In this document: piece after piece, positions 56,093-64,000 of the stretch
How positions within the stretch are numbered: the stretch's first letter is position 1
Layout of the letters: each line of letters starts with the position of its first letter
Assembly: GCF_028554725.1 (NCBI RefSeq)
Contig: NC_071667.1
Coordinates: 37,591,501-37,655,500, forward strand
Direction: 5' to 3'
Length of the DNA stretch: 64,000 bases
Origin: Zeugodacus cucurbitae
Lineage: Eukaryota; Arthropoda; Insecta; Diptera; Tephritidae
Notes under the pieces: generated by a model
Told to the model about the DNA's origin: nothing
Seen by the model: only the letters and a program-made list of their open reading frames with translations
Database searches by the model: none
Program-made: the position numbers and the translations under genes

Positions 56093-56417
56093 CAGTCATA
56101 GACATTTGATTAAACGCACTTTAATTTTTGTTATTATTTTTTAAATTTTCAATCTTCTGTTAATATTTTTTTTGCGAAATCACTCAGAACTAATTTTGAA
56201 ATAATTTTAAAACTTGTTTTTAGTTAATTTACAAGAAATTGTTACTCAAAATAATTTTTTTCGGAAAATAGGCTAAAAATACTTAGACATTTGATTAAAC
56301 GCATTTGACTTTTTGTAAAGAATGAGAATGGAAATGGAAAACGCTATTAGTTATACATTACTTATAATAGGAAAATTGCAAAAATTATAAGTGCGTTTAA
56401 TCAAATGTCTAGGACTG
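56093..56417. mobile_element. 325-bp Tc1/mariner-type MITE with a third internal end motif
   Basis: The ends are cagtcatagacatttgatta and, reverse complemented, cagtcctagacatttgatta; both continue aacgcact and both are flanked by TA. The same agacatttgattaaacgca motif occurs a third time near 56285, in the left-end orientation. There is no coding capacity. Confidence 0.85.
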
Positions 56418-57014
56418 TATATATGTTGAGAGGCATATAATGTTTTGATTTTTAGTAAATCGTATTCTCTATCGTATTATATTTTTATACAAAGCTTCAG
56501 AGTCATGTCCTTAATGCCTAAGACAGACATACAATGTGTACGACAATAAACTGAAGAAACCATGTACCAGCATAGTGTCACACATGTAGTATTGTACTAT
56601 ATTTACATCCATCAGCTGATACAAATAAATTCAAGCAGAATATAATTATGAATAACAGGCAGGAAATTGATCCTGATTTAGTTATAACTTCAAGCAATTT
56701 TAAAATATTATTTTTACCATTATAATTATTACTTCTCAACATATTTTCCACATCATTTTTTCAAATTTTGTTTTTTGATCTCAGTTTATTTTGAATTTAA
56801 TTTATTGTCTGTATGTCAAAATGTCAGAAAACATGATTGTGGCAGAAGAGCTTAAAGCTTTCGGTGTGTTCAATGATCCATTGTTTCTAGAACTGTATTG
56901 TAGTACGGAACACATTTGCTTTCAAAAAAAATTCGGAAGACCGGTGATACACATATGGTTTCTGAAGCATACCACATGTCTGTCTCAGGTATAACATACA
57001 TACATATGTATGTA
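56418..57014. other. Spacer, nothing recognised
   Basis: AT-rich, with short frames lacking family resemblance. The 67-codon + frame (56791-56994) is unsupported by any motif. Confidence 0.5.
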
Positions 57015-58029
57015 CAGTATGTAAAATCCGTATTCGTACACCCTATTTTTTTTAGCAAAAATATAAATTTTCAAACCATTTTTGGAAACAAAAACTAGAA
57101 TTGGAAGAAAAGTTACTACAGAATGCCAATTGTATTGATTTTTATTTAAAAGTAAATAATATTTCCACAAAAACTAAAGATATAGTATAAACACACGCAA
57201 AATCCGTATTCGTACACCTCTAACTGATACCTATAATCTATAGCATAAATTAAAATTAGTACTTAGTGAGATATCATTTTTGTTTAATAACATCGTACAA
57301 TCCTTTTGCATTGATTTCATCCCCAAAACATAACGGAAAAAGCTTTATGTGATGAAAAAGTTTATTTTTATCGCGCCATACTTTATCACTATCACTATAT
57401 TAAATATTAAATTTAGATTAATCAGTGAATATTACACATTATCAGAATCGAAAATCTTTATTTTTGCACATTCTAGCTAATTTTAACCGTTTCATTCTGT
57501 TGTCCACCAAAGAAAAGTGGACTTTCCTGTTCTGTTTCACCAAGGTATTGACCCCAAACATACTGCGCTGGATACTCGTCTTTGGATCTTGTACTACTGT
57601 CCAGATATAAACCGAATTGAAAATTTATGATCTATCGTTAAAAATTAACAATATTAGGGACGGGAACAACTTTGTAAAGGCAGTGCAAGAAGTTATCCCA
57701 AAAAATTACGAAAAAGTTTTTGAAATCAATGCAAAGGCGATTGTACGAAGTTATTAAACAAAAATGATATCTCACTAAGTATCTACTAATTTTAATTTAT
57801 TCTATTGATTATATGTATCAGTTAGAGGTGTACGAATACGGATTTTGGGTGTGTTTATGCTATGTTTTTATTTTTTGTGGAAATATTATTCACTTTTGTA
57901 TAAAAATTAATACATTTGGCATTCTGCAATCATTTTTCGTCCAAATCTAGTTTTTGTTTTCAAAATTGGATTGAAAATGTCTACTTTCGCTGAAAAAATA
58001 GGGTGTACGAATACGGACTTTGCATACTG
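57015..58029 (+). mobile_element. Tc1-like element with two-tier inverted repeats
   Basis: The ends read cagtatgtaaaatccgtatt and, reverse complemented, cagtatgcaaagtccgtatt, both continuing cgtacaccctatttttt and flanked by TA. A second inverted pair lies about 180 bp inside (near 57196-57237 and 57812-57850) and repeats aaaatccgtattcgtacacc with a different continuation (tctaactgatac). The total length is 1015 bp. A transposase trace is inside at 57600-57765. Confidence 0.82.
57590..57765 (+). pseudogene. Tc1-like transposase tail
   Basis: The + strand reads CPDINRIENL-SIVKN, corresponding to the 'SPDLNPIENLW' block of Tc1 transposases, with the Trp codon mutated to a stop. A short frameshifted remainder follows. 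No other transposase motif is evident. Confidence 0.7.
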
Positions 58030-58686
58030 TATATGCGTATGTGTAGAGGGTATAAGTTTGCAAATATTTCATTTATACCATTATTTATATATTTATTTAA
58101 TGTAAGACAAGATAGTTGGCTAGTAATATGTATTTAACCTAGGGAAACTCCTCCCTTGACCATTGATGCGTGCTCAAAGGGTGGAATAAAACTATCCATT
58201 TGTGTGTCATTTTAGCATATACGCCTATTTATATAAATTCGTACATATATAGAGGGGGTGTGTATAAGAAACCATAGAAAAACGAGTATTGTGATGCATC
58301 GGATTTTCTGCGTTTCTGGTTGGTTGCGTGGAGTGATTTTTGAACAGTTGCATTTGTGTTACACATAAATGAGTATGTGTGTTTGCTTTTTCTCGCGCAG
58401 GGGCTGTCGTCACTGTGTCTGAGATTTTGTTTTCGTTAACAGTTCGGCTTCGTTGCTCTTAGTGATGCTCGTACTTTCGTTTGAATTTCCGCGCACAATC
58501 ATTGCCAAGAGATAAACGTTAAAGAGTGTTGTTGTTTAAATAAAATTTGGTATTTCACCGTCGGAGAATTAGTGTGAAATATAATAATATAATACACAAT
58601 CAATCAAATAAGTGGGTGTTTTTATGGCAATAAAATGCATTACCAAATGAAATAAATAAAAATAGTAATATTTCGAAATCAAAATT
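58030..58686 (+). promoter_or_regulatory. Upstream region and probable 5' UTR of fd96Ca
   Basis: This is the 657 bp between the last transposon and the fd96Ca start codon, with no recognisable transposon. It should contain the core promoter and leader. A GC-richer patch at 58375-58500 has a weak initiator-like aacagttcgg (about 58438) and no clear TATA box, so a transcription start there is possible but unproven. The last 180 bp before the ATG are AT-rich, typical of a fly leader. No further sites are claimed. Confidence 0.4.
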
Positions 58687-59760
58687 ATGCCAAGACCTCC
58701 GAGGGAATCATATGGCGATCAAAAGCCTCCGTATTCATATATTTCCTTAACGGCTATGGCTATTTGGAACTCACCCGAAAAAATGTTACCTCTGAGTGAT
58801 ATTTACAAATTTATAATAGATCGATTTCCTTACTACCGAAAAAACACACAACGATGGCAAAATTCTTTACGGCATAATCTCAGTTTTAATGATTGCTTTA
58901 TAAAGGTTCCTCGAATACCAGAACGACCAGGTAAAGGTGCTTACTGGGCTCTTCATCCACAAGCAATTGACATGTTTGAAAATGGTAGCTTACTACGGCG
59001 GCGGAAACGCTTCAAATTACATAAACACGATAAAGATTATTTGAAAGAGGGACTGGCTACATGGGCGAATCTTAATCGTTTCTTTTTTAAAAGTAACACA
59101 CCACAAAACACATCAATTACACCATCAGAATTACCATTAATTAATGACTCCTCGCTATATTTAACTAATGTAGCAAATATACCTACACTAACTCAACGTT
59201 CTGGCGGAAACCCGCATCCTATCACAAATTTCACAACCACTGCCATATCATTAGGATATCCACAAGTTGCAATGACTACAAATACTGATGCAACATTCTC
59301 GAATATATTGCATCGGTCCCATGCCATATCACCAATTACGGATGGATCAACCATTATTAACAAATCTAGACAAAAGCGTTCTTTTACTATTGAAAGTCTT
59401 ATAACGCCCGATAAACTGGATTCAATGTCCATGAAAAGCATTACCAGTGATGAGAAATTTTGTTCTGAAAGACTGGAAACAGAAACGTTCGAACAAAACA
59501 GTCGGACCACAATAAGTACTGAAATGAACCATCAATCACTTCCTCCGCTGCACACCATTACTGAAAATACCGACATGTCCTTTCTACATTATAGTAGGTC
59601 GGGACAAAACCCCATCAATTTGGAACCATGCTTAAATGTCACATCAGTTTACGATATTCCGCTACACCCAATATTAATGATGAAATCTCCGCTTGGAAAT
59701 TTACAACCGTTATATTTCACAAATGTTGATCCACAGCCTCGACTGAGTTCCAGCCTGTGA
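58687..59760 (+). CDS. fd96Ca: Forkhead transcription factor FoxB, fd96Ca (fd4) orthologue
   Basis: It encodes a 357-residue nuclear DNA-binding protein in one exon. The forkhead (winged-helix) domain spans residues 13-108: KPPYSYISLTAMAI, recognition helix WQNSLRHNLSFNDCFIKV (57-74), and wing 2 ending in the basic RRRKRFK (104-110). MPRP at the start, GAYWALHP and MFENGSLLRRRKRFK mark the FoxB group. RSFTIESLITPDK (231-243) contains an EH1-like FTIESLI that in related proteins binds Groucho. The conserved tail blocks LPPLHTI, FLHYS and HPILMM fit fd96Ca rather than fd96Cb as I know the Drosophila proteins. In Drosophila these genes act in neuroblast and segmental patterning. The ATG at 58687 follows aaatcaaaatt. 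No fd96Cb neighbour lies within the window. Confidence 0.96.
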   Translation: MPRPPRESYGDQKPPYSYISLTAMAIWNSPEKMLPLSDIYKFIIDRFPYYRKNTQRWQNSLRHNLSFNDCFIKVPRIPERPGKGAYWALHPQAIDMFENGSLLRRRKRFKLHKHDKDYLKEGLATWANLNRFFFKSNTPQNTSITPSELPLINDSSLYLTNVANIPTLTQRSGGNPHPITNFTTTAISLGYPQVAMTTNTDATFSNILHRSHAISPITDGSTIINKSRQKRSFTIESLITPDKLDSMSMKSITSDEKFCSERLETETFEQNSRTTISTEMNHQSLPPLHTITENTDMSFLHYSRSGQNPINLEPCLNVTSVYDIPLHPILMMKSPLGNLQPLYFTNVDPQPRLSSSL

Positions 59761-59789
59761 CAACACTAGTTATAACCATATACATTTGA

Positions 59790-59795
59790 AATAAA
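59790..59795 (+). terminator. Candidate poly(A) signal of fd96Ca
   Basis: An aataaa hexamer lies 30 bp after the TGA stop codon. Several later AT-rich hexamers exist (for example attaaa near 59918), so a longer 3' UTR is equally possible. Confidence 0.45.
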
Positions 59796-60646
59796 CTGGA
59801 GTCAACTTCTTTAGTTCCTAATGGCTGTTATGCATATATATGTAATGTATTATTTTTAAAATTACTTTTATTATAATTCTTTTTGTACATAATATTTAAT
59901 ATCTTAAAAACAACAATTAAAAAGCATGATATTAAGAATCAAATACTTAGAAATTAATATTTAATTGAACCATTTCTAGTCTGCTATATAGTTATATGGG
60001 CATATTAAATTTCATATGTATACGATCAAAATGTATTCAATTCTTACGACTTCCGAATTCCAATTATATTTTTGAATGAGTAAAAAGTTAATAACCAAAT
60101 TACTGATAACTTAGCCGACGGCAATGTATATTGAGCACTTCACATTTTAGAGTATTATTAAGGATTCAGTTTTTTTTTAATTTTTAATTATAAGATTATT
60201 TTACATATTATATCTAAAACAACAAATATGGCTCTTACAGTAGTACTTACAAATTTTAAAAGGTATTAAATGATTGCTTATTAAATTTTTCCTAAACTTT
60301 ATAAAGCAGAATAAAAAACAAGTAGAAGAGTAGAATGTAACTCGCCCACTGCAATTCCATAAGATTGTTATTTTGTAAAGTTAATTCATAATGAAAAATT
60401 AGACCATTTTTTATTAAATGTATGTTTTAATATACATAGTATATGTATACTATAGTATTATTTTTGTTGTTGGTGTTATTTCAATACCCTCAGTATTCAT
60501 CAATATCTAAATGGTTTGTGTTCGAGCCCCTCATTCCTTCTGAATTTGAATACTTCCTGTGCTATTGAAGACGTTTATGTTAAATGCAGTTTTTCTATGT
60601 TCTAAAAATCTAGGTAATAATTATTGCTAGTTTGGAAAGTTGTTGT
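59796..60646. other. AT-rich 3' flank of fd96Ca
   Basis: No reading frame, terminal repeat or repeat family was recognised. It probably includes the distal 3' UTR. Confidence 0.45.
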
Positions 60647-60915
60647 TAACCAATTTCGCCCTTTTTGGATGCTAAAGGGAAATGTGTCGACTATGTTAGG
60701 TTTATAAAAGTTATTTAGTTTTCGAGATACACATGTGCAAAAACCCTATGTGGGGCGGGGCCACGTCCACTTTATGCTCCTCCCTAATGTGGCACTCTGT
60801 ACAAAATTCATGTCGTAGCTTTATTTGTGACTTAGTTAAAGCACTTTATAGTTTTTCGGTAACGCCATTTTGTGGGCGAGAAGGTTGGTATTGTAGATGG
60901 GCGAAATCGGAACAC
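60647..60915 (+). repeat. Fragment of the 'actctcgcaa' interspersed repeat
   Basis: It contains ggggcggggccacgtccact, agctttatttgtgacttagtta and gtaacgccattttgtgggcg, in the same order as 8104-8260. It is diverged and lacks both ends. The 86-codon frame over it is not a gene. Confidence 0.7.
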
Positions 60916-61593
60916 TTAAATATGCAAAATGTACTGCTATACGAATATGTAAAACGGTCTATAAAATTAAAAATTAGGCACAGAGAATCATAGAAGATAG
61001 TGCATGTACATATCTCACAAGATACTATTTATATCAACCAAACTTGAGAAAAACATTTCCTTTTCGGCATTTTGCGTACAAAGTAAAATTCGATAAAAAA
61101 ATACAAAGGATTAAATTTCAAATTAAGATTGAGTTATGCGATTCTGGAATAATTGGACATGGAACCGCCCACATGTATATGAAATATCATAACAACTGAA
61201 CCACTCGACCAATTTCATCCAAATTTAGTACGTAATATTATTTTGACTACAACCACGCATCACGCAACCATATTTCTTATGTAACACAGATTTAATTTCC
61301 GTCATAGTTTTGTAATGTTTTTTTTTTTCATATTTATTATTATTGTTATTAATAAGTATTTTTATAATTTAATTACAAAATGATCCACTCAGTATTCTTC
61401 ATAAGAATATTATGTTTTAGATTCAGTGACATATAATTTTTATTACTTCAAGAAACCACATGTTTTAAGATGTTGCACTTTTGTTATTTGTAGTATATAT
61501 TTTAGAATTTTTTACATCGTCGGCATATGTATAACAACTCCTTTGACTACTTAATTACAAAAGATACATACATATGTCGTTACTAAACTAGTA
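60916..61593. other. Spacer with a short pogo-like scrap
   Basis: At 61305-61385 the text catagttttgtaatg, tttcatatttatt and attaataagtattttt matches the strip at about 5599-5660 of the array's pogo-like element. The rest is unassigned. Confidence 0.45.
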
Positions 61594-61840
61594 GTACTCT
61601 TGCAAGTTATTTATTTATTGTTGTTAAAATAACACATAATTCGACCCATATATTTGGCATAAAGTCCACTAGAATAACGAGAATCACTATAAATAGTATG
61701 TGGCAGCTTGGATAATTCCTAGACCGTTTTTACTAATTTTGTGCACCCACTTACACCATATCCATGATTTAGTGTTCATTTAATTTTGCTAAGACATTTC
61801 ATATATTATTATTATATATACGGTATAAAGTCTAGTGATG
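61594..61840 (+). repeat. Left-end fragment of the 'actctcgcaa' interspersed repeat
   Basis: The text 'actcttgcaagttatttatt', 'ttcgacccatatatttggca' and 'taaagtccact' aligns with 7404-7495, just inside the left end of the complete repeat. It is diverged and degraded after about 61690. Confidence 0.6.
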
Positions 61841-62342
61841 AGCGATATATCACCACCGGATTTTATCGCTGTGACTGAAAAATCACATATAGCGACATTG
61901 ACTGCTAGACCTTAATATCAGTGATTGGTGATTTTTCTACAAGCCATTATTTTACTTTGAATGAAACTTATCACTGGAACGAACTAGTTAACAAATGTGT
62001 TGTAGCGGTAATTTTTTGGTGTTCGAACTAGATATAGTGATTTTATACTAATATATTGTTCATTTTGAATATATTCATTTGAATAATATTCTACGGTTGA
62101 TTTAAAAAAATTCTTCAAATACAAAGTTTGATTTCGTGAATCGCGTGATAAAATTATAATAATTATTTTTATAATATGAAAAAACGAAGATAGTTTTTAA
62201 TAAAAAAAGAAGTGAATTGTGGCAATTAGTGAAATTCAAGCAAAATTAAAAATTTCCCAAAAAAATTCGTATAAAACAACGAACGAAAAATGCTCAGTTA
62301 CCATTAAAAACAATTCATTTTATTTCAGATTAAGTATTTTTA
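61841..62342. other. Spacer, nothing firmly recognised
   Basis: At 61850-61975 the motifs gtgactgaaaaatcac and cagtgattggtgatttttct recur in both orientations, hinting at a small degraded inverted-repeat element. No ends or target copies could be set. Confidence 0.35.
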
Positions 62343-62500
62343 TCTATACTAATATTATAAAGAGGAAATGTTTGTTTTTTTGTTTGTTTGTGTCGAATAG
62401 GCTCCGAAACTACTGAACCGATTTGAAAAATTTCTTCACTGTTGGAAAGCTATACTATCCCTGAGTGACATAGGCTATATTTAGTTTAAAAAAAAATAGG
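62343..62500 (+). mobile_element. Helitron-like element, 5' end
   Basis: It starts tctatactaatattataaag preceded by A. It shares gtttgtttg, aactactgaaccgatttga and tgacataggctatattta with 39072-39220. The 5' TC at an A-T target is as expected for Helitrons. The 3' end is not defined. Confidence 0.5.
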
Positions 62501-62823
62501 GTTCCTTACCAAAACTCCGATAATGTAAAAAAAATACCAAAAAACTTTCTTTAATCGCGAATGCTGCGAAAACGATTGAAGATATAACAAAGTGATGTAC
62601 TACAATTTTGTAGAACTTATCATTATCTACAGAAAATGTCGCGACATCATATCTCTAACTATTATAGTTTTGTCACAATAAGCGATTTTATATAAAAAAT
62701 TAATTAAAATACCACTACTTGAAAAGGCTCTTTATTTATACCTTAGTATTAATCCTTATCGAAAAAAATGATTTATTATTTAAGATCGCTTCAAAACCTT
62801 TATATAACTTTTTGAATTATTAT
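62501..62823. other. Spacer, probably interior of the Helitron-like element
   Basis: AT-rich, with no coding or repeat signal recognised. A 3' hairpin with CTRR could not be located. Confidence 0.3.
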
Positions 62824-63280
62824 GCCCGGTTTCACAGTAAGTGCTTAGGTTGTGCTTAAGATAAAACAGAAATATTGCGTTTTACAGTTCATACTTAAGT
62901 TCTGCTTAAGTACTGAAAATGGGAGACTTAAGCAGTGCTTAAGTAACAGCTGATTTTTGTTTTGAAAATTGACTTATTTGTCAAAAAAATAAAATAAAAA
63001 TTATTTGCTGAAAAAAATTTTGGAATTTCTTGCTTTCAATGACGGTTATATGCTTTCCTGCGAGTTGCAATAGGTGCCCCCACTCGCTTGCGGTGAAATT
63101 CGGTGTCCTTTTATTGTTTCCATCCATTTCCCAGATTCTAAATTTATTCGTCGCAAAGTTATTTTTCATCAACAATAATTTCAATTTGTCAGATGCTATT
63201 TGTAAACAAATGTTTTTCATTGTGCTGCCATATATCATAATAGAATTTTATAGAAAATAAGCATCAACTGTGAAACGCAC
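62824..63280. mobile_element. Harbinger-like non-autonomous element (tentative)
   Basis: The left end gcccggtttcacagt and the right end, reverse complemented, gtgcgtttcacagtt form short inverted ends, and inside them 'ttaagcagtgcttaag' and similar motifs cluster at 62840-62945. PIF/Harbinger elements often start with G-rich gg-ttcac ends and carry a Myb-like second protein, which is what the minus strand encodes. The 3-bp target copy could not be fixed. Confidence 0.45.
62981..63127 (-). pseudogene. Myb/SANT-like N-terminal fragment
   Basis: From an ATG at 63127 the minus strand reads MDGNNKRTPNFTASEWGHLL then QLAGKHITVIESKKFQNFFQ. This matches the first helices of Myb/SANT-like proteins (the 'R-NFT--E---L--L---H---IE-KK' pattern) that accompany Harbinger transposases. 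After about 40 residues the frame runs into low-complexity sequence and stops, so the domain is truncated. A domesticated gene is unlikely given the truncation. Confidence 0.6.
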
Positions 63281-63455
63281 ATGACTACTGTCAACAACAA
63301 TGCTTAGCTAAGATTTTATTTGGGGTTATTTCTGAACCGATGTCACTCATTTTCATTACCAATTAGGAGAAAAAAAATTCCTCATAATTAAATTAAAATA
63401 TTTGAAAAATTGTAGTGCGATTTCGAAAATGTTTTCATAAGTGAAGCCACAGATG
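63281..63455. other. Spacer, nothing recognised
   Basis: A short AT-rich interval between the Harbinger-like element and the next interspersed repeat. Confidence 0.4.
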
Positions 63456-64000
63456 ATATATACATATATTTGTGTAAAGTTTTATTCCGCTATCTTCATC
63501 GGTTCCTTATATATTACAAAGTGAACGAATCAGATGGAATTCAAAATTTAGTTATATGGAAAGTTGGCGTGGTTATGAACCGATTTCATCCATTTTTCAC
63601 ATGTGTCGTCACGGTGTCAAGAAATTATTATATACCGAATTTCATTCAAATCGGTCGATTAGTTCCTGAGATATGGTTTTTGACCCATAAGTGGGCGACG
63701 CCACGCCCATTTTCTATTTTGCAAAAAAATCTGAGTGCAGCTTCCATCTGCCATTTCTTATGTCAAATTTAGTGTTTCTGACGTTTTCCGTTAGTGAGTT
63801 AACGCACTATTAGTAATTTTCAACCTAACCTTTGTATGGGAGGTGGGCGTGGTTATTATCCGATTTGTTTCATTTTTGGACTGTATAAGGAAATGGCTAA
63901 AAGAAACGACTGCAGAAAGTTTGGTTTATACAGCTCTATTGGTTTGCGAGTTATATACAAAAAACCTATTTGGAGGCGGGGTCACGCCCACTTTTCAAAA
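63456..64000 (+). repeat. 'actctcgcaa' interspersed repeat running off the window
   Basis: It carries aaagttttattccgctatct, then gattagttcctgagatatgg, tttgacccataagtgggcga and atgggaggtgggcgtgg, in the order of the complete copies. It is closer to the fuller form of the family than the array copies, because it has the stretch around 63470-63620 that they lack. The left end is missing and the right end lies beyond 64000. Confidence 0.85.

Noticed and set aside
58225..58413. 62-codon minus frame upstream of fd96Ca
   Set aside because: Short, low complexity, no motif and inside the presumed leader region. Not supported as a gene.
62981..63238. Full 85-codon minus frame as a host Myb gene
   Set aside because: The part upstream of the ATG at 63127 has no domain match, and the domain breaks off after about 40 residues. 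The inverted ends around it favour a transposon relic.

Overview
The window is insect nuclear DNA, most probably from a tephritid fruit fly (Bactrocera/Zeugodacus/Ceratitis type). The evidence is an AT-rich background, a single-exon forkhead gene of the fly fd96Ca (fd4) type, a DD41D mariner of the 'rosa' type first known from Ceratitis, and many copies of an interspersed repeat with 'actctcgcaa' ends that I associate with tephritid genomes. No RNA genes, CRISPR arrays or bacterial features were seen.

Left flank (1-3941): a 3' piece of an RTE-like non-LTR element, a complete but internally deleted hAT element with perfect 8-bp target duplications (1397-2207), a Tigger/pogo transposase N-terminal fragment that the hAT element borders, and the start of a LOA-clade remnant.

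Tandem array (3942-37408): four head-to-tail copies of a unit of about 7.6 kb. Each unit holds, in order, a LOA-clade remnant (+), a Tigger/pogo transposase C-terminus (-), two diverged pogo-like non-autonomous copies with palindromic motifs, one interspersed repeat of about 1.13 kb, a defective jockey-clade retrotransposon (-), and the first 176 bp of a hAT MITE. All three internal junctions join the same base of the hAT MITE to the same base of the LOA remnant, so the array began with one rearrangement and then expanded. Copies 1, 2 and 4 each carry a separate DD41D mariner insertion at a different site. The insertion in copy 2 has an uninterrupted 361-codon transposase. Only copy 4 runs on into the rest of the hAT MITE and the 5' half of the jockey element.

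Nested retroelements (38-52 kb): a Helitron-like piece, a pogo-like piece, and a broken copia element (gag, integrase, RT, RNase H). The copia element is split by a 5'-truncated RTE-like element and by the interspersed repeat, which is itself split by a LOA-clade element of about 4 kb. Insertion order can be read from the nesting.

DNA-transposon cluster (52.9-58.0 kb): five TIR elements lie nearly end to end: a MITE with TIRs of about 45 bp, a long-TIR Tc1-like element carrying an RTE fragment, a Tigger-like remnant, a 325-bp MITE, and a second long-TIR Tc1-like element.

Host gene (58687-59760): fd96Ca/fd4, a FoxB transcription factor, is the only convincing host gene. Its 3' flank has further repeat fragments, a Helitron-like 5' end, and a Harbinger-like element with a Myb/SANT-like reading frame. 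The window ends inside another interspersed repeat.
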